DNA of 64,000 nucleotides from Rutidosis leptorrhynchoides (GCF_046630445.1 NC_092339.1:81821501-81885500); one strand, 5' to 3'. Shown: positions 49,763 through 63,723, numbered from the stretch's first letter. Notes: generated by a model not told the origin, from the letters alone. Translations and numbers: made by a program.

Positions 49763-52700
49763 GTACCTACCCGTTAAAGAAATTTCGTCTCGAAATTTGA
49801 TCGAGGTCGTCATGGCTAACAATAAAAATGTTTTCATAACGAATATGAGTTGATAAATAGAGTTTTATCATCATTGAATGATATGAATAAAACAATTCGA
49901 TTACGCGAGGAGTATGAGTGAAGCTATCACAAAAGAGTGAAAGGAGTAGGTATAGATTCGTCATATCTTTTGACGTAGATAGGATTGATTTCCAAATTTA
50001 AGGGATTTGGAGAAAATCTTCGTAATAAGATTTGATTCTTCGGTAATCAAGGGAATTAGGATCTGCTTTAACTGCGATCATCTGTTTTGATTGCTCTGTC
50101 GGATATCTTTCTATAAATCCACCCCCGTCGTTTCCATACAACTCACATCTTCTATTCTTTCTCCTTAATTCATATTCTAAAACATTCGTCAATATGCTCC
50201 ATCCCATTCTGATCCTTGATATATTTCTAACCTTCATATCTGTCATTCTTCTCTTTCATCTACCACCGGAGGATTTTATTTACTTCTACTACTATCTTGG
50301 GGCTATAGTGTTTTTCATTCTCCCTTGTCTTTATATTGCTATATGCATTGATATACACGGTTTGTAGTTTCTGGATGGTTGTTGGGTTTTATATCTTTCC
50401 TTATACTTCGATGTTCCTGCTTCTGTCTTCTATAATCATTGTCATCCATAGTTAATGCTCTCTCCTATTTGCTGCGATTTATACTCCAATTTCTATTTTG
50501 GAGCTTCATTCTTTCGTTTCCTCTTCCCATTCTCGAGTCAAGCGAGTAATGGTCCGGAATTCGTAGTTATGAAATTCGGAATGAACATAGCTAATGATTA
50601 AAGAAAGAAATGGTAATGGTACGATTTTGATTTGTCAAATTTCCAGATTATCCTGGAAAAGAACGAATCATCAAGAAATATTTTCTTGATGTTTTTTAGA
50701 AATTAAATAGAATGTATGAGTCGTGTAACATGACACATGATGATGGTACTGTGAATCATCACATTCCATTAGAAACTCAGCATGACTTACTCTAATATAA
50801 TCACGTTGGCCAAGTGTCATTATATTATACTAACCCAAGCTTCAATTCCTAACACTTCTCCACAATTCATTCATAATTTATACTTGGATTTTACCGAAGT
50901 TTCCAATATAATGGGATACTGGAAACACGAAGAGGTAGATAATTTCGGACAAGAATATTTATGTAAATATCCTCAGAAATATCGAAGATATTTATGATGA
51001 TATTTTGAAATTTCTAAGTTCGAAGGTGAATGAAGAAAGATTTTTCGCAAGATTTTAACACGACTTTGGAGCAAGATATTCTCTAAAGATTTCATCGGAT
51101 CCAGAATTACCTGGATTCTTTGAATATAGGGTTTGGTATTTGTATTTGTTCTTTGTTTCCTTCACGGTGTGCTCAATCCGATTTTTAGTACCAAATTTTC
51201 TATCGAGCGTTCCTAATACTTCCTTCTTTATCATCAACTATTGGCCATTAAGACCATCTACAACATGCTACTTTATCAGCATTTTCAAAGTTAACGGATC
51301 TGGGTCATCGGGTATCAAACTGAGGTGGTTTCAGGAGAATTGTATTTTTAGATGATTAAACGCTGATGGTAATATGGTGGAATATAAAATATTCTTCAGT
51401 AACAATAAAGAGTACACATATATATTAAGGTTATAATAAGGTTATTTCGAATGAAAAGTCGGAGTTGACTTGCTGGAGCTGTGATAAAATTTGCTACTTT
51501 GAAAGGGATTACCAAATCATTTGGGGTAATAATAACACTAAAGTAATTAACACAGCTATGTGTTAAACGTTTATTCAGTTTCTGAGGGTTTTTCAGGTGC
51601 ATAACTATATGCATCAACCTTTTCTTCCGTAGATGAAATGCGGCTGGTTAATCCTCTCGATCGAGGTGTTTTCAAGAATCATGAAAGATTTGAACGCAAA
51701 TTGTAATCGTCAAGATACAAATGAGGTTTAAAATGAGATCAAGTGGCAAACTTGAAGAAATGTTTAGTTTCATATGTTACAATCAATATTTTAATTCATT
51801 TTAATTGTCCAATATTATTAGTCCACAGTCGATAGTCCACAGTTAACAATCCAATAATTCATATATAGTTTAATATATAATATTCGAATTAATTAATACG
51901 TTTCGTGACCCGTATACGTCTCAGACTCGATCACAACTCAAACTATATATATTATTGTAGAATCAACCTCAACCCTGTATAGCTAACTCCCGCATTACTG
52001 CATATAGAGTGTCTATGGTTATTCCAAATAATATATATAGATGCGTCGATATGATATGTCAAAACCTTGTATACGTGTCCCGATATTAAAAATGCGTAAA
52101 AATAAATAACAGAAATTAAATGACGATAAATAAAGTGCGTAAAGTAAATAACAGAAATTAAATGACGATAAGTAAAATTGCGAGAATGTAAATTGCGATA
52201 AATTAAATGTAACCAGTTAGCTAGGAACAGTTAGCTAGGAACAGTTAGCGTGGATTCTTAACAATATTTCAATTAGTTAGTTCGTTTGTTTCTAACAAAT
52301 TTTACTTTGTCCGATGTTTTCTTCATTATGCCACTTGTTGGATTCTGATAGATCAAAATCCAAATATGAAATTGAATGAAAATGGTTATTCTGTGGTGAA
52401 CGGATACGTATATCGGTGGATGTAGGTAGGATAGTAAACGACTGTTGAATCAGCTTCGAAGAATGTACATTGTAACTTATTAATGTGAAATCTGAATATT
52501 CCTCGGGTATTACCTACCCGTTAAAATATTTTCACAATTAACACTTTGTACTAAAGAATTTTTAATTACAATCTTTATGAAAACATATATACATATATAT
52601 TTTCTTCAGATGCAATCATGGATTTAATGAGTTAATATGATATTAACTCATCTGATTTACCGTTAGAACAAGAATATATAATCTCTAATACATTAGAGGT

Positions 52701-52929
52701 TACATAATCACTATGTCGAACTAAGATAAATGATGTAGAACGTCATGTAGAACGATGATTATACTCGAGGTACAGAATGAAATGTCGAAGCTGGTGACGC
52801 GGATGTTGTTCTTGGTGGTACTAGTGCTGTTGGTGCTGAGGCTGGTGATGTTACTGGTGTTGATGATACTGCTAGTGCTTGTAAATTGTGTACCGTGCTC
52901 TCTAAAGTTACCACCCGAGCTCGGAGTTC
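49763..52929 (-). other. Non-coding interior of LARD B
   Basis: I see no coding capacity. It matches 1-3306 in reverse complement with clear divergence. The sequence is conserved in length, as is usual for LARD interiors that serve packaging and priming rather than coding. Confidence 0.7.
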
Positions 52930-53270
52930 TTTAACTTCTTATACTAACCCTGGTTGGTTATCAGTGTGAGGTAGAGGTCGGATATCTTCTCTAGTTCCGT
53001 TAATGGTAGCCTCAAGACGAAAAATTCTTGCAAAAAGAGTATAAACGGTGTTGCGAACAGGTTCGCCGGTGAGCGGGTCGAGCACTCCGACGTTAGGTGG
53101 TAAGTTCGGCTCGTGATATGGAGTACCTTCTTCATTTCTCCATAGGGTAAGTATTTCACGAACCCATCCCCACTTTCTAAAGAAATCACGGTAGTTGATC
53201 GGTTGGTGCGCTCCCGTCACGCTATCTTCGGAGTCAGAAGAACTTGGTCGATTCGTAGAGGCCATCGTAC
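52930..53270 (-). CDS. Short gag-like open frame of LARD B, unrecognised
   Basis: A frame of 108 residues begins about 380 bases inside the primer site, starts MASTNRPSSSDSEDS and continues with an aromatic stretch YRDFFRKWGWVREIL. Its place at the 5' end of the interior, and the match at the very start of the window (LARD A), suggest the N-terminus of an ancestral gag, but I do not recognise the family. No zinc knuckle or enzyme follows. Confidence 0.4.
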
Positions 53271-53657
53271 GCGATCACAGAAAAGATTTTTGGTATGAAA
53301 AGCTTAGTGACAGCAAATGATAGTTGGATGGTATTCTCAATGCAAAATATGCCTAGATATATATAGTACTAGGATCCCTTAAATTACGGAGAAATTTACG
53401 GAAGATAACAGACAAAGTTTACCGTGATAGATACGCTAAGATATAAATTTGTCTATACACTATCTATGCAATAAAGGCAGTAAGGCGTGTCTAGACTTAG
53501 GAATGATTAGCAGGAAATTTTCCACTAGGAATGATATACAATACTTATAATATGCAGCTAAGGTCGAAGTCCAGACTCGCTAATGCATCCTAACAACTAT
53601 CAGTTAGACACACTAATGCAAGACCTGGTTCGCTAGGACCAACGCTCTGATACCACC

Positions 53658-56600
53658 TGTGAGGACCCGTCCTTATCCACCTGGACGAAGTCATCAACAT
53701 CTGGTCCCATTACGAGGTACTGACTTAAATATGCCATGAATGACTCCAAGTAATGTCTTTAAAATGAGCAAACGCACAGCGGAAGACTTAATTCGTACCT
53801 GAGAATAAACATGCTTAAAAGTGTCAACCAAAAGGTTGGTGAATTCATAGGTTTATCGTAACAATCATTTCAATATGTTAATAGACCACAAGATTTCCTA
53901 ATCATAAACATAATACACTCACAAGTGTATGAAAAGCATTCTAAGTGGTTGAGCACTTGGTAACCATACTTAACTATTAATCAACGTCGCATATTCCCTT
54001 TATTATGAAATCTCACTACACTGTACCAAGTGTAGTCACCGAAACGAAGTACTGTGCAACCGTTGAATACTGGTCGTCCAGTCCGGTTGGGGTTGTCAGG
54101 CCCGATAGATCTATCAACAGGATTCGCGTTTACAATACCCATGTAAATAGTAGTTACCAAGCTACAGGGAAATATGCCAGTGGTACAACTCAACGTAGAA
54201 TATATTTTTAAGTACTTGTGTCTATTACGTAAACATTTATAAAAGCAGCGCATGTATTCTCAGTCCAAAAATATATATTGCAAAAGCAATTAAAAAGGGA
54301 GCAAATGAAACTCACCATACTGTATTTTGTAGTAAAAATACATATGACATCATTAAACAAGTGTAGGGTTGGTCTCGGATTCACGAACCTATATCGGTCA
54401 TATATATATATATATTAACACATATAACGGAAATCGAACGAATTTATGTATTATTAGTAAATTAATTGTTATTTTAATTATGTGTTTCCTTAATAATCTA
54501 ATTAATTACATTTATTAACATTTATTATAAAAATATTAATATAGTTATGTTATATGTAGTAAATACAGTTTTTTTTTATAACAAATAGTTATTTGATAAA
54601 ATAATACTCCGTATTGATAATAATAAATAAAAATATCTTTTTATGATAATAATTATTAGACAAATAATAATTATAATTATAATAATAATAACAATACTAA
54701 TAAAAATGATGTTAAAAAAATAATAATAATAATAATGGTAAAAGTAATACTACCTCATAGAAGTTGTCCTTAAAAATGCCTAAGCCCGGGTTTGAACCCG
54801 TGACCTCCCGCTAACCCAATAACATTCCTTAACCATTCCATCGCCATTTCATTTATGTTTTAACCACTACCCTAAATCATAGTTCACATAAAATTACGAT
54901 CTTAATCATCATCCCATTGTTTAATCATCAACACGATACTATCATCTATATCATCATCACCGAAACTAACCATTATCATCATATTTATTATTATCATCTT
55001 TATATCAAATTATCGTAATCATTCATGAACCTAACCGTTCATCTATCTAGTATCCTCTTCTTCATCATCATTCTAAAACTCACGATCATCGACTTTATAT
55101 ATCATTCATTCGCTATGTTATCTTGTATCATAACACCATTATCTTTTTTTTTTTTTTATAATTTCCATCCTGGCTTCTAAACCAAAAAAAATGGGACAAC
55201 ATGTTCGATAATTAGCCCAACATGGTGAAACTATCTTTTACGGCCCACTGATTCAATTATGGCCCAACGAATAAACAAAATAACTTGGCCCATTAAACCT
55301 TTAAATAATACAAATTTTGTTTTGTGATTCCTGATGAGTGGCAGATTTCGAAAAGGGAATGGATACACAAAATAACAACCGACACTTATATACCCACAAG
55401 ACCCTACACTTTGATGTCGAATTGATTTCTTCGTTGCCACTTGCAAATCGACAAATATATTATTGCTTTTTCCTTTTCTCTTTTGTTTTTTTTAAAAAAA
55501 ATTGATTGTAACATCAACAAAAAAAAAAAAATAAAGGCAATTATTGGTGGTGGTTTTACGTTGAAACAGAAACAGGTATTAGCAGTAGCAGAAATTATGA
55601 TGTTTGTTTTGGGTCTGTTTGAGTGACTTCGATAGTTAAAACAGAAGCATAAAGGAAGACAGCATCGGTGGTGGTGATGTGGTTGTTTGAGGTGGCGAGG
55701 GTGAAGGTTTGGTTGTGGACTTCGATGGTAATAGCAGAAGTTACAAAGTGAGGATGTTTTGATTATAGACAAAGTGATGAAGGTATTGTTGTTTGAATGA
55801 AAACTGAAAATAAAAGTGGTAGTGTTCATGTGGGTGTACGTGTGTATGTATGAAAACAACAACAATTAATCTCGATGATGTTTGAGTTTGATTGTGAGAT
55901 GAACGTGGCGGTCACTCAAGGTGATTGTATGAGATGGTCACGATGGACGGTTTTATGGTTTAGAAAGGGTGGTGTCGAACAAATGTAACCGGAATAGTAG
56001 CAGAAAAATAGCATGCGATGTTTGTGTGTTTGTGGGTTCTACTCGATGGTAGCATCAAGAAGACCATGGAAGATTGGTTTTGGTTCTTCGTCGATTTAGG
56101 CTAGTTAGGATAGAAAGGTTTTTGGTTTTAAGAAAAGGTGATGGATATTTGGGTTGATAAATTCATTGATATGTGTGTGTGTGTGTGTATATATATATTT
56201 ATAAAAAGAATGGATGATGGGTTTTATTGATTTACCCATATGTGTGTGTCGGCAAGAGTGTCACAAGTCAAACAGAAAATCAGTGAAAAAAAAATATAAA
56301 GTTGAAGTGGATGTTTACCAGAATTTGTGAATTCATGTTTGTCTTAAAGTAATTAAAAGTTTGATTCCTGAGAGGAGAATAAGAATGAATACAGTTTGAT
56401 AATTAAGTTCATATTTTATATATAATATTAATCATAAATATAATAATCAAATACTAATAATAATAGAATTAATAATAATAATAATAATATCAAAATATTA
56501 ATAATAATAAGAATAATGATAAAATTAATTAAAAACAATGATAATAATATTTTTAAATAAAAATTGATAATTTTTTAGTAATAATAAGGATAATAATCAT

Positions 56601-56911
56601 AATAACTAAAATTAAAATTTTCTACTAACTATAATAATGGTGATATTAATAATGATAGCAATATTATTAGAAATATTAATAATAATATAACAAATTAAAT
56701 GTTTCAAATTCTTTTATATCTATAAATGCATTTATTTACAAATAGTTGTTCGTGAATTGTCGGGAACAGTCGATGGTCAATTGAATATATGAAATAGTTC
56801 ACATTTTTTTTTTGAGACTCAACCTTACACACTTTGCTTATTGTATCAAGAATATCAAATCGTACCGAGAGTTTGGTTTAAAATTAGTCAAAATTTTTCC
56901 GGGTCGTGACA
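53658..56911 (-). repeat. 5' LTR of LARD B
   Basis: 3254 bp, adjacent to the primer site on its inner side and followed by the target duplication GTTCA at 56912. Confidence 0.95.
54772..54846 (-). repeat. tRNA-like (SINE-type) segment in LARD B 5' LTR
   Basis: Identical to the segment at 47628-47702. Confidence 0.5.
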
Positions 56912-59900
56912 GTTCACGACATCCCTTGCTTCCCACTGCGAACGGCTCCTCGGTGGTACAGTAGAAGCTCTGGTCCCCTTCGGTCAAGTTGCTTGTATTT
57001 GCTTACGAGGAAGCCCTTTCCTCAGCTGCGAAAAGTACAATATAGGGTATGGCTTCCGTAGTGGTGAGCGCTCGAAAAGCACTGCCAGTAACGAAGGATA
57101 GATTCGAAGAGCTGTGTGTCTGATTGAGTGTAACCTTTCAGGATGACTACTGAAGGTAACATAGGAGACACATCTGACAAGCGTCAGAGTGAGGGTGGTG
57201 ATGATTTAGCCACTCAAATTGGTGCCGCGCTACAAAATTACTTTTTTTCACCCGCAAGGTGAAAGAGGCTTTTCAAGAAGCCGATACGGAAGAAATTACG
57301 GAGATTGTTAAAGAACATGTCTGCAGTGTTGTACAAGTTGAGTTTGATAGGAGGTTTTCTAAACCTCTGGTTGTTGAGGGTGGAAGTGGCGAGGGGTTTG
57401 TAGGTGAAGGTATGGTTCCGGAGGGTGGACGAGATGATGTCCCGGGAAAGATGTTTGGTCTTAAAGACTTCTTGATTACTAAACCTCTGACTTATGATGG
57501 GAACTTGCATCCACTAAAAAGCATAAGATGGATATCCGAGATGGAGTTTTTTTTTTTTTTTTTTGTATTTGTAAATGTCCACCCAACAAGAAAACGCGGT
57601 TTGGTAAGAATATGTTAAAGGGTGATGCTAAAAGGTGGTGGGACAAGAAAATTATGTTGCTCGGGGAGGATCATAAGATAAACTTGCTATGGGAAGATTT
57701 CAAGATAGAATTCTTTAAGGAATTCCGAACCTAGGCAGGTGTTACTAGAATGGCGAACTATCTTGAGTTGACCGAAGAATAAAGGAAAAAGGAGACGGCG
57801 AAGAGGCTAGAAAAATCGGCGGCGCCCGTAAGGGGAAGAAATTTTATGATCACTAGTGAGGAAGCAGAGAAATCCATTGAAGTTGTGTTAGGTACTTTTC
57901 TGGTTAATTCTAAACCTGCAAAAGTGCTTTTCGATTCTGGTGCTAACAATTCGTTTGTTTCCTTGAGTTATGTAACTTATTTGGATAGACCGATAGAGAA
58001 TTTAGAGTCTCCGTTAGAAGTTGAAATATCAGGATGGTAAACTAATGATACATGTCGATGTCTATAATCGTGATATAAAGTTTGGGTCAAAATGTTTTAA
58101 GGTTGATTTGATGCCCATTACTTTTGGAGAATTCGATGTTATCATTGGTATGGATTTACTAAGTCGTGACGAAGCCAATATTATATGCCATGATAATAAT
58201 GTGAAGGTAAAGACCTTAAGTGGGGGAGTCATGATTATTCATGGTGAGAAATTGAAACGGTTATTAACCTTGTGTACTTATGCTCATCCGCGTCGTTTGG
58301 TTATTAGTGGATGTTTGGCTTTCTTAGCACACATTGTTGATACTCAAAAGAAGGCACCATCCATTAGTGACATTCCAGTACTGTGTGAATTAGAAGACGT
58401 GTTTCGGAGGAATTACCGGGTGTTCCGCCAGAAAGACAAGTTGAATTTCGTACTGAGTTGGTTTCAGGAGCTACTCTCATTGCTAAGACTCTCTATCATT
58501 TACCACCGGCTGAAATGCGGGAGATGATGAACCAAATTCAAGAACTGTTAGAAAAAGGTTTTATTCGACCAAGCAGCTCACATTAGGGCGCTCTGGTTTT
58601 ATTCGTGAAATAGAAAGGCGGTAGTATGCGGATGTGTATCGACTACCGTGAATTGAATAAAGTGACGATTAAAAACCGTTATCCATTACTCCGGATTGAC
58701 GATTTGTTCGATCAACTTCAAGGGGTGAGCTACTTTTCAAAATTGATATGCGGTCAAAATATCATCAAATGAGAGTCCGGGAAGAAGATGTTGAGAAAAC
58801 GCGTTTCGTACTCGGTACGGGAATTACAAGTTTGTGGTAAAGCCCTTTGGCCTTAAGAATGCATTGATGACGTTTATGGACCTTATGAATCGAGTATGCC
58901 AACCTATGCTAGACCGGTCGGTTATCGTGTTTATCAATGATATTCTCATTTACTCGCGTAGTGATGAGGAACATGAAAAACTTTTGAGAGAAATTCTGGA
59001 GACCTTGTTAACAGAGAAATTATATGCAGATTTTTCAAATTGTGAATTTTGGCATCGAAGGGTTCAATTCCTTGATCATATTATGTCGGCCGCGGGAATT
59101 CAAGTGCAGCCCGAGAAGATTTCAGCAATTGAGAAGTGGAATTGTTCGACAACACCAACGAAAATGTGTAGTTTCCTAGGTTTGGCCAGATTGAACAGAA
59201 GGTTTATTCAAGATTTTTCAAAGATTAATTCTCCATTGACTAAATTGACCCGTAAATACGTGAAATTTGTTTGGGGTAACGATTAAGAGACGACGTTTAG
59301 TGTCTTATAGGAGAAACTGAGTAAAGCTGAGGTGTTAGTGTTGCCGGAAGGAATTGAGGACATGGCGGTTTCTTGTGATACATCCTCAAATGGACCCGAG
59401 TGTGTTTTAATGCAACATGGGCGAGTCATAGCTTATGCGTCAAGACAACTTAAGGACCACGAGAAAAGTAACCCTACTTACGATCTTGAATTAGCAGCGG
59501 TGGTGCATGCGTTGAGAATTTGGCATCATTACTTGTATGAGGTTAAATGCCAAATTTATACCGACCATAAGAGTTTAAATTACTTTTTAGATCAGAGAGA
59601 CTTGAATAACCGTCAACGTAGATGTTTGGATCTCTTAATATGATTGTGAAATACTTTACCACCCAGGTAAAGCGAATGTAGTGACTGATGCGCTGAGTGG
59701 AAAGAGTAGGCGTCCGAGTATTCTGGTTGAGTCGTTACGGTTGATAATCACCAATAATTTACTTCAACGAATTTGGGAGGCTCAAGCTTATTTTTAGAGC
59801 CAGAATATATTGAAACCGAAAATATGAAAGGCCAATATGAGTTACTTGTGAAAGATGAATGTGATTTTCTAACCATGCGTTGAAGAGTGTGGAAACCAGC

Positions 59901-62144
59901 AACTCCTGCTTGATGAAGCTCACAAGTCCATATATTAAGTTCATCCCGGTAACACTAAAATGTACCATGATCTTAATGAAGAATATTGGTGGTCCGGTAC
60001 GAAGCGCGACATTGTTACTTATGTAGAGGGATGTGTTACTTGTTTAGGAGTGAAAGCTGAGCATCAAAATCCATATGGTATGTTTCAACCTCTTGAAATC
60101 CCCAAGTGGAAATGGTATCACATTACCGTAGATTTCATTACAAAGCTACCAAAGACAGCGAGAACCCAATATGATACGCGTTGGGTAATTGTGGATCGAT
60201 TGAAGAAAAGTGAGTTTTTTCTTCCTATTAGGGAGACATGTTCATCGAAGATGTTGGCTAAGATGTTTATTTAGAAATTCATTGCAAGACATGGAGTTCC
60301 GATTCCTATTGTTTCGGATAGAGATACTCGTTTCACGTCTCGATTCTGGAACATGTTTCATGACGATATGGGAACTCATTTGAAATTCAGTACCGCTTTT
60401 CATCCTTAAACCGATGGTCAAAGCGAGCGGACCATTCAAACTTTAGAGGATATGTTACAGGCGTGTGCAATCGACTTTAGGGGTAATTGGGATGAGTATT
60501 TTCCTATGGTGGAATTTTTCTACAATAAGAGCTATCACACTAGTATTGAAATGCCACCCTATGAAATTCTTTAGGGTAGGAAATGTCGAACCCCTATTTT
60601 TTGGGGTGAAATTGGTCCCACAGTACTTATGTTGAAAACTAACCAAAAGATTAAAACTATCCGTGCGAGACTAAAGGCGGCTCAAGAACGACAAAAGTCG
60701 TTTGCTGAAAAACATAGAAGACCAATAGAGTTTAAGGGAGGTGACATGGTGGTGCTTAAAGTATCACCTTGGCAAGGTATCACTCGATTCCGAAAAAGAG
60801 GAAAGCTTGGTCCTCGTTACATCGGGCCTTTTAAAATATTGGAACGGGTTGGGGAAGTTGCGTATTGGTTGGAATTGGCCGAGAAACTTTCAGGAATTCA
60901 TAATACCTTTCATGTGTCTTATCTACGGAAATGCTTAACCGGAAGATCTATTATAGTTCCGGTAGATGAGACTGATGTTAACGACAAACTTGGATATGCA
61001 AAGATTTGGTCAATATTTTGGATGAACAAGTGAGACGAATTTGAAATAAACCAATTAAATCTTTTAAGGTTAAGTGGAAATATGGTAAAGAGATGGAGCA
61101 TACCTGGGAAACTGAAGAATTTATGTTGAAACATTTCCCATCCGTACACTTAGCTTGGATCACGAGGATGTGATTGAGTACAAGTGGAGTGAGAGTTGTA
61201 ACACCCACTATTTTATAAAACAGCACAATGGCACACCGCACAGTCATTCTGCGAGCCCTGCAGAGTCCCTGTGAAGTTTGGGCAGTTTTTGTTAAGTTTG
61301 TAATTAAGGGGGTTTTGTGTAAATTAAATAAAAATTGGATAAGGCCACATTACAAGCATGGAAGCTCCATTTGTGTGTCTTCAAGTTTCTAGAAACCTAA
61401 TTCCTCGTGTGAAAGAAAAACCTTGAGTGAAGGAAGCTAATCTTGAGTAAGAAAGTGTCAATTAATACCCAAATTGGACCTCATCTATAGTGTTCCAGCT
61501 ACTAGACTTCATATTAGTTTTTTAGGTAAACCATAATCCGAATTTTGTGTTTAATTTTGGAAATTGGTGTTAGGGTTTATATGAGTAATGACAATAAACC
61601 CTTATACCTTAGGGTTTGGGGTCTACTGAGTCTAGTATTTGGGTATGTAACCCTTGAATGTAGGTTTGGGTTGGGTGTTGGTTTATTATCATGTAGTCAA
61701 GCAATTGGAAAGTCTTTTACATGTGATATTTTATTCTTGAGCAAGTGTTTAAGGAATTTGTTTTTCGTAAAACCAGAATGTCGATTTTAATGTGGTCAAA
61801 TTAGGGTTTGTGTCTAGTTGGTGATTTAGTACATAAGTACTTGAATTGTGATGTCCAAGGGTATTTTCGCTTATAATAACTATTGCATTAGTGGTCATAA
61901 GTTAACCCTAAATTGGTCAAGGAAGGTCAAATGCAATATGGGTCAAGTTTCACTTGTATGGTTTTGAATATAAGTGTTGATATGGTAAACTAGATTGTGA
62001 TGAACAGCATGTTATTGTTTGGTGTAATAGGTGACTTGCAACAACCACTTACAAGATAAGAGGATTCTATTGTTAAGATTATACAAGGTGAGTGTAATTA
62101 TTATGTATATGTATGCATAGGTATGTGTGTTTGTGTGTGTGGTT

Positions 62145-62380
62145 ATAGTGAATAGACTATTCGTCGAATTCACTTAACGCCTTTCGTTGGGACAACACGT
62201 TGAATATAGTGAATAGACCGTTCAGGGATTCACTATATGTAGTTCTTCGACACGTGCTTGGTGTAAGTGAATAGATCATTTGGCATATTTACTTACATCG
62301 ATAATGGGTAGACACTCGGTGACATAGTGAATAAAGTGAATACACCATTTGGCGGATTCACTATAGTGTCGTTTGTCGAC
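62145..62380 (+). repeat. Four imperfect repeats of about 58 bp in the Tekay-like LTR
   Basis: Each unit has (t)agtgaata(g/c)a(c/t)..tt..g(g)(c)g.attcact followed by a short cgtt-rich spacer. Units begin near 62145, 62212, 62267 and 62321. Because each unit contains agtgaat and attcact, each can form a small hairpin. Confidence 0.75.
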
Positions 62381-62522
62381 CGTCAATCGTCAACCGATGA
62401 TTATGGTTAACCATAAGTGTGGTGTTCAAGTTATTAGTTTACCATATGAGCTAATGTTTGATTGTGTGTTACGTGGCTATGTTACGGTAGCATGTTTGTC
62501 AATATGAATGTATGCTTGATGT

Positions 62523-62664
62523 TTTAGCAATGAATGAATGTATGTATGTATGTATGTATGTATGTATGTATGTATGTATGTACGTATGTACGTAGGTACG
62601 TATGTACGTACATACGTACGTACGTATGTATGTATGTATGTATGTATGTATGTACGTACGTATG
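62523..62664. repeat. (TATG/TACG)n microsatellite
   Basis: A tetranucleotide tract of about 35 units, mostly TATG with an inner block of TACG that is nearly palindromic (gtacgtacatacgtacgtac). It marks the place where the LTR match ends. Confidence 0.95.
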
Positions 62665-62668
62665 TGAT

Positions 62669-63691
62669 ATGCGCAAAGCACACCTAATCTTATTGTAATA
62701 TACTTACGAATTCGTCCATTGGGAGCAAAGTTTAGGATTTGAAAACTATTAATTATTCTGAAGATTTTAGTTGTAAAATGGGGTTTTGATTTAAAATTAA
62801 TTAAAACAGAGAAAGTAAATATGAGTTCAAATAGATAAGGGGTATTCACTTAGATTCAATTCCCTAGGTTCCGGATTGCTTTTATTAAGAACAATGTAAT
62901 TAAATCCCTAAGTATAACTCTCGTTAACCAAGTTCATTAATCAATTAGTAAGATAAGCCGGTGTCCCTTACTTAGTTACCAATTATATCATAAAAGTGTC
63001 GGTTTTTCACGATGGTCTCCCAGACGCTTCTGAAGAACACAATCAATCAATATTAACTACTCAAGATTATGATTCAGTTGAAGGGTAAATCGGTGTCCCT
63101 CTTTAGGCTTCACAATTATCTACTCAATTGATGAGATTAATTACTAATCTAATTACACCGGTCTCCAGTATGTAATTCAAATTATCTATTTATTTCTCAA
63201 TAACCTAGATAAATTAATTGATCTAGTAACTCTCGTTACATCAATCAACAGACTTATAATTAATGGGATCAATTAATGGGAGTAATTAAGAATCATGAAT
63301 CAAGAGCAATTAATTTTATAGACACAAAAGATTAGCAATCCATCACCTAGGTTCAATCATCTAAGTGAATACGATAAATTTAGCTACTCATAATTAGACT
63401 TGAATCAACAAACAAACAAATTGAGCACAAATTATCAATCATCATAGTAAACAACAGATCAAAATAAAAAGTACCAATTGTTCGAGTGCTAAACAATATC
63501 CAAAGTTAAGCAAAAGTCCATACAAGTTGAAGAACAAAAGTCTTTTCTTTCGTACAGTAGCTTCCAAGAACGAATAAAGAAAATAATAATAATACTCCCA
63601 CTTGGTCGTAACTTCCAGGGGAACACCAAAAAAAGACTAATAAAATAAACTAAACCTAATTCCCCTTCTTTTCGTCTAACGATACACGGAG

Positions 63692-63723
<32 letters not shown>

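Larger units (their letters stand above)
46505..56911 (-). mobile_element. LARD B: complete young large retrotransposon derivative, 10.4 kb
   Basis: Two LTRs of 3258 and 3254 bp (46505-49762 and 53658-56911, TGTGAGGACCC...GGGTCGTGACA on the plus strand) flank a 3.9 kb interior. The target duplication is GTTCA (46500-46504 and 56912-56916). The primer site, a tRNA-Met type TGGTATCAGAGC on the minus strand (53644-53655), sits next to the right LTR, so the element reads right to left. The LTRs differ at only about ten substitutions (about 99.7%), suggesting roughly 0.1 million years. The interior encodes no enzymes, only a short gag-like frame near the primer site. It looks structurally whole but is non-autonomous. 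It lies inside the leader of the Tekay-like element. Confidence 0.93.
45010..62668 (+). mobile_element. Tekay-like chromovirus (Ty3), broken, split by LARD B
   Basis: A plus-strand Ty3 element. Its parts are a truncated 5' LTR (45010-45800), tRNA-Met primer site (tggtatcagaac, 45808-45819), leader (45820-46504), then, beyond LARD B, gag (from about 57140), protease (DSGANNSFVS, about 57900), reverse transcriptase (FGLKNALMTF, FINDILIYSRS, about 58600-59280), RNase H (YTDHKSLNYF, about 59330-59650), integrase (about 59950-60600), integrase tail and a chromodomain-like segment (about 60630-61170), and the 3' LTR (61197-62668, cut short). Domain order, primer site and C-terminal blocks suit the Tekay/Del lineage. 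It has many breaks (more than ten by eye) and is long dead. Confidence 0.88.
61197..62668 (+). repeat. 3' LTR of the Tekay-like element, right part missing
   Basis: It starts TGTAACACCCAC after a purine-rich tgagagt and runs into a tetranucleotide microsatellite, after which matching to the 5' LTR stops. It contains a four-copy internal repeat at 62145-62380. Confidence 0.75.

Noticed and set aside
55404-55865. 153-residue open frame in the LARD B LTR
   Set aside because: The frame is low in complexity (His/Asn/Ser runs). It is shorter in the nearly identical other LTR because of a poly-A length difference, so it is not under coding constraint.
62477-62849. Tyr-His-Thr repeat proteins on the minus strand
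   Set aside because: These are translations of the TATG/TACG microsatellite.
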